A stretch of DNA of 29,009 nucleotides from the IMG/VR virus record IMGVR_UViG_3300020723_000019, positions 1-29,009 of that record. The stretch is one strand, 5' to 3'. Shown here in pieces: positions 23,309 to 29,009 of the stretch; the stretch's first letter is position 1, and the number at the start of each line of letters is the position of its first letter. A model generated the notes under the pieces. The model was not told where the DNA came from, did no database searches, and saw only the letters and a list, made by a program, of their open reading frames with translations. The position numbers and the translations under genes were made by a program. Source of the stretch: a virus.

Positions 23309-23593
23309 ATGATCAAAATGAAACTGCCAGCCGGAAGCCACTCCGTGAGTTTCGAGGGAGTGGAATACAAGGGAAAAAAAGGCATCGTCGAGGTGCCAGA
23401 GGAAGCAGAACAGACGCTTTACAGCTTCGGACTCCTGACGGTCGGAAAGAATGTGCCAGACGAAGAACAAGAAACCAGGCCAGCGCCTGATCCTGATCCA
23501 GCGCCTGCATCCATTGAGGCAGCAGCCGAGGAACAGCTGGCGCCGGAAGCCGTAGAGGAAAAACCAGCTGCGCCAGCAGCGCCAACGGAGTAA
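23309..23593 (+). CDS. Small head-region protein with Pro/Ala/Glu tail
   Basis: A 94-residue protein. Residues about 10-45 (VSFEGVEYKGKKGIVEVPEE) are a motif seen in small proteins coded just after phage capsid genes. The C-terminal half is low-complexity Pro/Ala/Glu and may be disordered. Function unknown, perhaps head completion or decoration. ATG at 23318 is an alternative start. Confidence 0.6.
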   Translation: MIKMKLPAGSHSVSFEGVEYKGKKGIVEVPEEAEQTLYSFGLLTVGKNVPDEEQETRPAPDPDPAPASIEAAAEEQLAPEAVEEKPAAPAAPTE

Positions 23594-23596
23594 CCT

Positions 23597-24142
23597 GTGC
23601 CAGACTTGTGCGTGCTTGCCGACGTTAAAGCATACCTGGGATTGACATCCAGCGCCGATGACGCCGTACTATCGTCGATCATCTCAGCAGAGAGCGCATT
23701 CATCCAGGGAATGCTTAACCGGCAACTTGCAGTACTTCCTTACACGGATCAGTTCTGTGGCGGAGGCAAGACCGGGCACAAGCTGTACCAATCCCCATGC
23801 GGGACGGTCACATCGGTAACCGTGAACGGATGCGCGATACCGGCGACCACAAGCTCAACGGCCGCAGGGTACATGGTCATAAAGGACAACGTCGTTCTTT
23901 TCGGCTACACCTTCAGCCGAGGGAATTACAACTGCGTGATAACCTACACCGCCGGAATCACCTGCCCGCCAGATGTAGCGCATGCATGCCTTGAACTGGT
24001 GGCGCTGAAATACAAGGAGAAGGATAGGGTAGGACTTGCGAGCAAGGGCCTGGCAGGGGAAACCACAAGTTACGTCACATCGGCAATGCCTGAGCACGTG
24101 AAAGCAATCCTGAAAAACTACAGGAGAATCGTGCCGTCATGA
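23597..24142 (+). CDS. Head-tail connector protein (gp6-like)
   Basis: A 181-residue protein. The N-terminal helices (LADVKAYLGLTSSADDAVLS, SIISAESAFIQGMLNRQL) and the middle beta part match HK97 gp6/YqbG-like connectors. The C-terminal half continues with ITYTAGITCPPDVAHACLEL and a final helix. It joins the portal to the tail. The GTG start has GGAG 6 nt upstream. Ends with a 4-base overlap into the next gene. Confidence 0.8.
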   Translation: MPDLCVLADVKAYLGLTSSADDAVLSSIISAESAFIQGMLNRQLAVLPYTDQFCGGGKTGHKLYQSPCGTVTSVTVNGCAIPATTSSTAAGYMVIKDNVVLFGYTFSRGNYNCVITYTAGITCPPDVAHACLELVALKYKEKDRVGLASKGLAGETTSYVTSAMPEHVKAILKNYRRIVPS

Positions 24143-24627
24143 TCACAGCAAAACTGGAGAACGGGAAGGAACTCACGAAAAGATTCAAGGACTCCATCCC
24201 GGAGATCCAGAACGGCGTGCAGAAGGAAATCATGCGGCTGGCGCTCAAGATGACCGGTAAAGTTATGGGTAAGCTGAGTGGTGATGTTTTGAGGGTAAGG
24301 ACTGGCCGGTTAAGACGATCAATCCACCCTGAATGGGATTTCAAGCAGGGGTACTCAGGCGCAACAGTCGGAACAAATGTCGAGTACGCGGGTATTCATG
24401 AGTACGGGTTCAGCGGCTCAGTTCTGGTTAAATCGTTTCAACGCGAAATGACGAAAGCCTTTGGTAAGCCGATATCACCCACGCAAGTGACGGTTAGGGC
24501 GCACACAAGAAATATCAACATGCCAGAGCGCAGTTTTCTACGGACAACATTGCGGGAAATGAACTCAGAGATCACTGACTCATTGCAGCTCGCTGTTACG
24601 AAGGAACTCAACAAGGTTAAACTATGA
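24139..24627 (+). CDS. HK97 gp10-like head-tail protein
   Basis: A 162-residue protein of the gp10/minor structural family. Landmarks are VRTGRLRRSIHPEW, GTNVEYAGIHEYGFSG and MPERSFLRTTLREM, in the family order (tail-completion or neck protein). It overlaps both neighbours by 4 bases (ATGA), so stoichiometric coupled translation is likely. Confidence 0.85.
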   Translation: MITAKLENGKELTKRFKDSIPEIQNGVQKEIMRLALKMTGKVMGKLSGDVLRVRTGRLRRSIHPEWDFKQGYSGATVGTNVEYAGIHEYGFSGSVLVKSFQREMTKAFGKPISPTQVTVRAHTRNINMPERSFLRTTLREMNSEITDSLQLAVTKELNKVKL

Positions 24628-25049
24628 CCCGTGAATCAATATACAGCGCTCTCTTCGCGAAACTTTCTGGCATATCAGGGCTTGTAACCGTGAGCCGGCG
24701 ATTGAAGCATTATAGCGACGTATCGCCATCAGAGCAGCCGGCGATGTTTGTAACGCAGGCCGCGCAATTTGTCAAGCAAACAAAAGGACTCCCGTCACAG
24801 TATACGCTTGAGGCCAAAATCTGGGTTTACACGAACGATCCGGATCCGACGAAAGCCCCTGCACAAGCAATCAATGACATTATGGATCAGGTAGATGCAA
24901 TTCTGAAGCCGACGACACCAGCCAACAAGCAGACGCTCGGCGGACTGGTGGAACACTGCTGGATTGACGGGGAGATTATAACGGATGAAGGGACGCTCGG
25001 AGATCAGTCCGTAGCGATCTATACCATAAAAATGCAAACAACAACATAA
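24624..25049 (+). CDS. Tail terminator/completion protein
   Basis: A 141-residue protein resembling tail-terminator proteins between neck and tail tube genes: N-terminal helix (ESIYSALFAKLSGI), then LEAKIWVYTN, a helical stretch (AQAINDIMDQVDAILKP) and C-terminal strands. The family assignment rests mainly on order and size. It caps the tail tube at the head-proximal end. Confidence 0.7.
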   Translation: MTRESIYSALFAKLSGISGLVTVSRRLKHYSDVSPSEQPAMFVTQAAQFVKQTKGLPSQYTLEAKIWVYTNDPDPTKAPAQAINDIMDQVDAILKPTTPANKQTLGGLVEHCWIDGEIITDEGTLGDQSVAIYTIKMQTTT

Positions 25050-25061
25050 ACAGGAAAAATC

Positions 25062-25823
25062 ATGCCTCAATTCGTTTTCGGCCCCGGCAACATTTACGCG
25101 ATCCCGCTTACCACTTACGACGGCACCGCAATTACCGTACCTACTCCCGTTCAGATCGGGACGCTTCAGGGCGGTTCCATAGACTTTTCGTGGGACATTA
25201 AAGAGCTTTATGGTCAGCGTCAGTTTCCTGTAGCCGCTGGTCGCGGAAAAGGTAAGATCGCAGGTAAAGCAACTTTCGCGCAGTTTAACGCTGCAGCCGT
25301 AAACTCTCTCGTTTTCGGTCAGACTCAGACAAGTGCTCTTTGCGCAATCGTCAACGACGTGACCGGCACGGCAATTCCTACGACTCCTTTCCAGATCACA
25401 GTAACCCCTCCGTTATCGGGCACTTACCTTAATGATCTTGGCGTCGTCATGAACGGCATCCCGATGACACAGGTGGCTTCAGGTCCAACAACAGGCCAAT
25501 ATTCTCACACGGCAGGCGTTTACACATTCGCCACCGCCGATGTCGGTCAGATTGTGTTTATCAACTACTCGTACACCGCTGTTGCAGCAACAGCTGCGGA
25601 TTTGATTATTTCAAATCCGTTCATGGGATATGCGCCGACATTTTCAGTGTCGTTCTCGATAAACTATAACGGGAAAAACGGCACGATCATTCTCAACTCC
25701 TGCACGTCAAGCAAGTTCAGTGTTGCGACAAAATTAGATGACTTCGCTATCCCTGAATTTGATTTCACGGGCTACGCGGACGCGAACCAGAAAGTGGGAC
25801 GTATTTCTTTCAGCGATAAATAA
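25062..25823 (+). CDS. Major tail tube protein
   Basis: A 253-residue, beta-rich protein placed before the chaperone genes, where the tail tube gene belongs. The N-terminal part has VQIGTLQGGSIDFSWDIKEL and GRGKGKIAGKATFAQFN; the C-terminal part has AIPEFDFTGYAD. The middle (residues about 100-190) includes GVYTFATADVGQIVFINYSY, a typical small beta insert. AGGA lies a few bases before the ATG. Confidence 0.75.
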   Translation: MPQFVFGPGNIYAIPLTTYDGTAITVPTPVQIGTLQGGSIDFSWDIKELYGQRQFPVAAGRGKGKIAGKATFAQFNAAAVNSLVFGQTQTSALCAIVNDVTGTAIPTTPFQITVTPPLSGTYLNDLGVVMNGIPMTQVASGPTTGQYSHTAGVYTFATADVGQIVFINYSYTAVAATAADLIISNPFMGYAPTFSVSFSINYNGKNGTIILNSCTSSKFSVATKLDDFAIPEFDFTGYADANQKVGRISFSDK

Positions 25824-25837
25824 CCGGTAAAAACACT

Positions 25838-26173
25838 ATGGCTATAGTAACAATTAAGGGCGTGTCATTTCCTTTTTCTGGGGGCAAGTCTTTTGAGCTT
25901 GCCCCTCTGAATATCAAGGCGGTAAAAAACCTGCAGGCAGAGTATGGGAAATTCAACACATGGGACAAGCACGCCGCTGATCTTGACTTTGAATTTATGA
26001 CGACAGTTGTACTGTATTCGCTCAAGAGGAACTACCCCGACATGACCGTTGAAGATGTTGATGAAATGGCAGATATAGGAATACTGATGAAGGCTTTTGT
26101 CGCAATCATGACCGTCATGGGCGCGGTAGCATCTGACGTGGTTGAGGGGGGGAAGAAGCCGGGGAAGAAATAG
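25838..26173 (+). CDS. Tail assembly chaperone, short form (G-like)
   Basis: A 111-residue protein lying between the tail tube and the tape measure, where the lambda G-type chaperone lies. It ends with a basic tail (VVEGGKKPGKK) just past a run of seven G. A -1 shift there would produce a 202-residue long form that ends at 26445. The chaperones bind and hold the tape-measure protein during tail assembly. Confidence 0.8.
   Translation: MAIVTIKGVSFPFSGGKSFELAPLNIKAVKNLQAEYGKFNTWDKHAADLDFEFMTTVVLYSLKRNYPDMTVEDVDEMADIGILMKAFVAIMTVMGAVASDVVEGGKKPGKK
26146..26152 (+). promoter_or_regulatory. Candidate -1 frameshift site (G GGG GGG) in tail chaperone
   Basis: The zero-frame codons are GAG GGG GGG AAG, placing G GGG GGG in the required X XXY YYZ register. 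The -1 frame is closed by a TGA at 26143-26145 immediately before and open afterwards to 26445. This is the standard way to make G and GT in long-tailed phages. Confidence 0.75.
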
Positions 26174-26445
26174 AAGATTGGGATGAGCTAACTATCCACT
26201 TGGTAATGAGCACAGGGATGAGTGCTCAACAAGTGGATGATTGGTTTGATTTTCCTCGGCTGAGGGTCTTTACAAGACACACGGACAAATGCCCGCCATC
26301 GTATATAAGCATAGCTAAACTTGCTGCTTATTTCGGAGTGTCGCAGCCATCAAAAACCGCGACACAAGCAGGGCAATCAATGCCGAACATTTCAAGCAAA
26401 GATAACGATTCCGCTATCGCTCAATTTATAACCATGCTGGGGTAA
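26152..26445 (+). CDS. Tail assembly chaperone, T extension made by frameshift
   Basis: After the slip the reading continues GEEAGEEIEDWDELTIHL..., then MSTGMSAQQVDDWFDFPRL, adding 97 residues. The WDELTIH and Q-x-V-DDW pattern is usual for GT extensions. It has no ATG near its 5' end; only a TTG at 26200 or ATG at 26206, without Shine-Dalgarno. The stop shares one base with the tape-measure ATG (TAATG). Confidence 0.75.
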   Translation, partial: EEAGEEIEDWDELTIHLVMSTGMSAQQVDDWFDFPRLRVFTRHTDKCPPSYISIAKLAAYFGVSQPSKTATQAGQSMPNISSKDNDSAIAQFITMLG

Positions 26446-29009
26446 TGGCAAACAACAACAGTGACACCAATATTGAAGTAGGGTTTGGAGCCAATACCGG
26501 GGAGCTCGAAGCTGGCGCGCAAAAAGCAGCTCAATCCGTACAGGACGCCACCGCAAAAATAAAAGCAGGCTGCGAAACTCTTTCTGTGAGCGCAAAAGCT
26601 GAAACCGAAAAGGCTGTTTTGTCTTTTCAGACTATGGGGACGCAAATAAAGGGGATCAGCGAACAGATATCCACAGCGATAAGCGGAATGACAGGCATGC
26701 TTGCTGTATTCGCCGGAGGGGCTGTATTTGCGGCGACGATCAAAGCGTTTCAAGATGAGGTAGGTCAGGCTCGGCAGTTGATGAATACTTTTGGAATGAC
26801 AGCAGAGAAAGCGTCCATACTGAACACACAACTAAAACTTGTCGGTTTGACGTCTGAGGACTATACAGGCATGGCTCAAAAACTCGGACGACAAGTCAAG
26901 CAGAACGAGCAAGGGCTAAATGACCTTGGAGTTAAGACGAAGGATGTAAACGGGAATTATCTCGATCAGCAGACGATCATGAAGAACGCTACTGACGTGA
27001 TGATGTCATATAAAGCCGGAACAGACCGTAACCAAGTGTCAATGCTCTTGTGGGGGCGTAACTCTCAGGACGCAATTAAACTCCAAAAGCTCAATAATGA
27101 GTCTATGGAGAAAGCGACAGAACTGGCTCAAAAGCTTGGCCTTGTACTCTCGGGGGAAGCGATGCAAGCGTCGAAAGAATACAAGGCGGAAATGAACGCG
27201 ACGAAGATCGTCGTCGAGGGGTTTATGGCGAAGATAGGAGAGAGTCTTATCCCTTTACTCACGAAACTCGGTCAGCTATTCGTTCAGATAGGACAAGAGT
27301 TGTTCCCAATCTTCACCGCGGCTATTGATGTATCAAAAACGGCTGTAGATGGTCTCGGTACGATCATTAAAACCTTTACCGATAACACGATTAAGCTTTT
27401 CCATGACTTGACAGGCGAGAGCCATAAGGCGTTCGCGAAAGACATGCCGGACGACATGTGGTCGTGGAAGAACGTTGTCGAGATGGTAGGCGACGCTGTA
27501 GAGGGGATTTTCAGCACGATTGATAGGGCTTTGATTGAGCTGTTCGGCGACATCAGAATGGTCACTTTGGCATGGAGCACAATGTGGGCCGCATACGGGC
27601 AAGCCGTAAGCGGGAACTTCACAGGAGCTATGGATTCGGTAAAACAAGGATATAAAGAAGAGCAGAAAGTCATAAAAGAGACGGAGCAAGCTCTTAAAGA
27701 TCAGGAAGCCGCTCAGCTTTCATCTGCGGCGAAACGGGCAGCAGCAGAGCGCGGAGTGGCTAAAGAAAGAGAAGCCGCGAATAACGGTAAAACGTATGAC
27801 GGCGAATCAGGAAAGCGAAAGAAAACGGGAAAGACGAAAGGCGATGGTGAAGCGTCTTACATAGAGCAGTTAACCGCTGATCTGGACAAGCAAAAGCTTG
27901 AATATGAGCAATACTACGCATCAATCGGACAAATAAGAGAGGTTAGCAAACAGCAGGAAGCGAATTATTGGAAAGGTGCGCTTGATCAAACAGGATTAAC
28001 GGAGAAAGAGCGCCTTGATATTTATACCAGGTACGCGAAACTGCAATTGCAGGTAGATAAGCAAGCTCTCAAAGACAAAGAGGAAAGAGGCAAGGCTGAG
28101 ATTGAGATAGAGCGCACAACGCAGGACGGGATTATTGCTCTCGAAGAGGAATCGGCACGTCATGCAAACGCTCTGAACCTTACATCTAAAGAGGAATATC
28201 TATCTCAAGAGAAAAGCTTTTTAACGAAGAAATATGACATTGACGCCGCAGCCCTTCAAAAAGAAATAGACCTATACAAGGGTGATCCAAACAGCGAGAA
28301 GAAGGTTGAGCAGCTCAATCAGAAGCTTATATCCTTAAAAACAAAGTATGCCCTTGATTACCAAAAAGCTGATAACAAGCAAGTTGAGGATAGTAAGATG
28401 AAATGGACAGACCTTTTCAAGTCAATTAGTGATGGATTCGGGAAGTCAATCGGCGGGTTTATTGTCGGAACAAAAAACTTTCAGTCCGCTATGCTTGGTG
28501 TCTGGCAAGGAATACAAGGCGCGTTTGAGACGATGATCGGGAATATGATAGCAAAATGGACGGCAGGGGAGTTGGCAAAGCTTGCAGTAACACTTGGAAT
28601 ACTTCCTGCTCAATCAGCGGGCGAAGCGGCGGCATCAGCAACAAGCATAGCGACAAAAAAAGCTGAAGCGGCGATGACTATACCGGCATCAGCCGGTATA
28701 GCAGCGGGAGAGGCAGCCGCATCCGTTGCAGGAATCCCTTACGTTGGCCCTGAAATGGCAGCCGCAGCCTATGCGTCAACTATGGCTATGGTAATGTCTG
28801 GTTTGGCTGTCGCATCGGCATCCGGTGGCTACGATATCCCCGCAGGAATAAACCCCATCACGCAGCTTCACCAAAGCGAGATGGTACTACCTGCAAAGTA
28901 TGCGGATGTTATCCGAGGCATGGCCGGGAGTTCATCGCCGGCAGGCGCAACGACAAGCGGAGGGGATATTCACCTGCACGTCAATGCGGTTGATGCTCAT
29001 TCAGTGAGG
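26445..29009 (+). CDS. Tail length tape-measure protein (partial, runs off the window)
   Basis: Open from ATG 26445 to the last base with no stop: at least 855 residues. It has a helical N-terminus, a hydrophobic segment (residues about 80-100), a long Lys/Glu/Gln-rich coiled coil (about 410-650), Ala-rich segments, and near the window end GGYDIPAGINPITQLHQSEM followed by VLPAKYADVIR, the closing motif of lambda-like tape measures. So little is likely missing. It sets tail length and travels into the host cell at infection. Position directly after the chaperone genes is as expected. Confidence 0.9.
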   Translation, partial: MANNNSDTNIEVGFGANTGELEAGAQKAAQSVQDATAKIKAGCETLSVSAKAETEKAVLSFQTMGTQIKGISEQISTAISGMTGMLAVFAGGAVFAATIKAFQDEVGQARQLMNTFGMTAEKASILNTQLKLVGLTSEDYTGMAQKLGRQVKQNEQGLNDLGVKTKDVNGNYLDQQTIMKNATDVMMSYKAGTDRNQVSMLLWGRNSQDAIKLQKLNNESMEKATELAQKLGLVLSGEAMQASKEYKAEMNATKIVVEGFMAKIGESLIPLLTKLGQLFVQIGQELFPIFTAAIDVSKTAVDGLGTIIKTFTDNTIKLFHDLTGESHKAFAKDMPDDMWSWKNVVEMVGDAVEGIFSTIDRALIELFGDIRMVTLAWSTMWAAYGQAVSGNFTGAMDSVKQGYKEEQKVIKETEQALKDQEAAQLSSAAKRAAAERGVAKEREAANNGKTYDGESGKRKKTGKTKGDGEASYIEQLTADLDKQKLEYEQYYASIGQIREVSKQQEANYWKGALDQTGLTEKERLDIYTRYAKLQLQVDKQALKDKEERGKAEIEIERTTQDGIIALEEESARHANALNLTSKEEYLSQEKSFLTKKYDIDAAALQKEIDLYKGDPNSEKKVEQLNQKLISLKTKYALDYQKADNKQVEDSKMKWTDLFKSISDGFGKSIGGFIVGTKNFQSAMLGVWQGIQGAFETMIGNMIAKWTAGELAKLAVTLGILPAQSAGEAAASATSIATKKAEAAMTIPASAGIAAGEAAASVAGIPYVGPEMAAAAYASTMAMVMSGLAVASASGGYDIPAGINPITQLHQSEMVLPAKYADVIRGMAGSSSPAGATTSGGDIHLHVNAVDAHSVR
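28678..28701. repeat. Perfect 10-bp inverted repeat inside the tape-measure gene
   Basis: CTATACCGGC (28678-28687), loop ATCA, GCCGGTATAG (28692-28701): a perfect 10-bp stem, all within the coding sequence for the Ala-rich C-terminal part. No T run follows. It may be an mRNA structure or a protein-binding site; nothing in its position shows which. Confidence 0.5.

Noticed and set aside
1-29009. CRISPR array, toxin-antitoxin pair or restriction-modification system
   Set aside because: No regularly spaced repeats with unique spacers, no recognisable toxin-antitoxin motifs and no methyltransferase motifs were seen.

Overview
The window is most of an integrated or temperate tailed phage with a siphovirus-type virion. 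It runs from the integrase at the left edge, through lysogeny control, replication and recombination genes, to terminase, head and tail genes. It is cut at the right edge inside the tail tape-measure gene. Lysis genes, the distal tail and the far attachment site are not in the window. Nearly everything is on the + strand; only the short repressor gene (5691-5978) is on the - strand. No rRNA, tRNA or CRISPR array was seen.

Host: three features suggest a Bacteroidota/Chlorobiota-type host, perhaps a green sulfur bacterium; this is inference. The integrase has the N-terminal arm typical of that group. The replication protein pairs a BT4734-like primase-type domain with a VirE-type helicase domain, a pairing common there. 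Many genes start after A-rich leaders with no Shine-Dalgarno (for example 7133 and 7852), although others have good ones.

Layout: (1) 1-3339 holds the integrase with paired direct repeats upstream, then small acidic proteins of unknown function. (2) 3340-5690 is a cargo-like insert: a non-coding stretch with tandem repeats, an outer-membrane beta-barrel protein, and a secreted-type RTX/DUF4214 protein, the last two each closed by a hairpin terminator. (3) 5691-6743 is the genetic switch: a leftward CI-type repressor without a protease domain, a divergent promoter region, and small rightward regulators. (4) 6764-15161 is the early operon: Gp157-like protein, a candidate recombination protein, a degenerate HNH protein, the primase/helicase, a non-coding array of ACTACAA repeats that may be the replication origin, an SF2 helicase, a VRR-NUC nuclease and SSB, ended by a terminator. 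(5) 15262-29009 is the late region: an AP2-like DNA-binding protein, small and large terminase, portal, MuF-type head protein, prohead protease, major capsid protein with an inserted domain, head-tail connector genes, tail tube, tail assembly chaperones and tape measure.

The most notable points are two apparent -1 frameshift sites. One is the expected G/GT type in the tail chaperones (seven G at 26146-26152). The other is a dnaX-like A AAA AAG at the end of the portal gene (19537-19543), which would fuse the portal to the MuF head protein; that second gene has no ATG start of its own. The ACTACAA array (12554-12768) and the long repeat shared by 1529-1557 and 20394-20422 also deserve attention.
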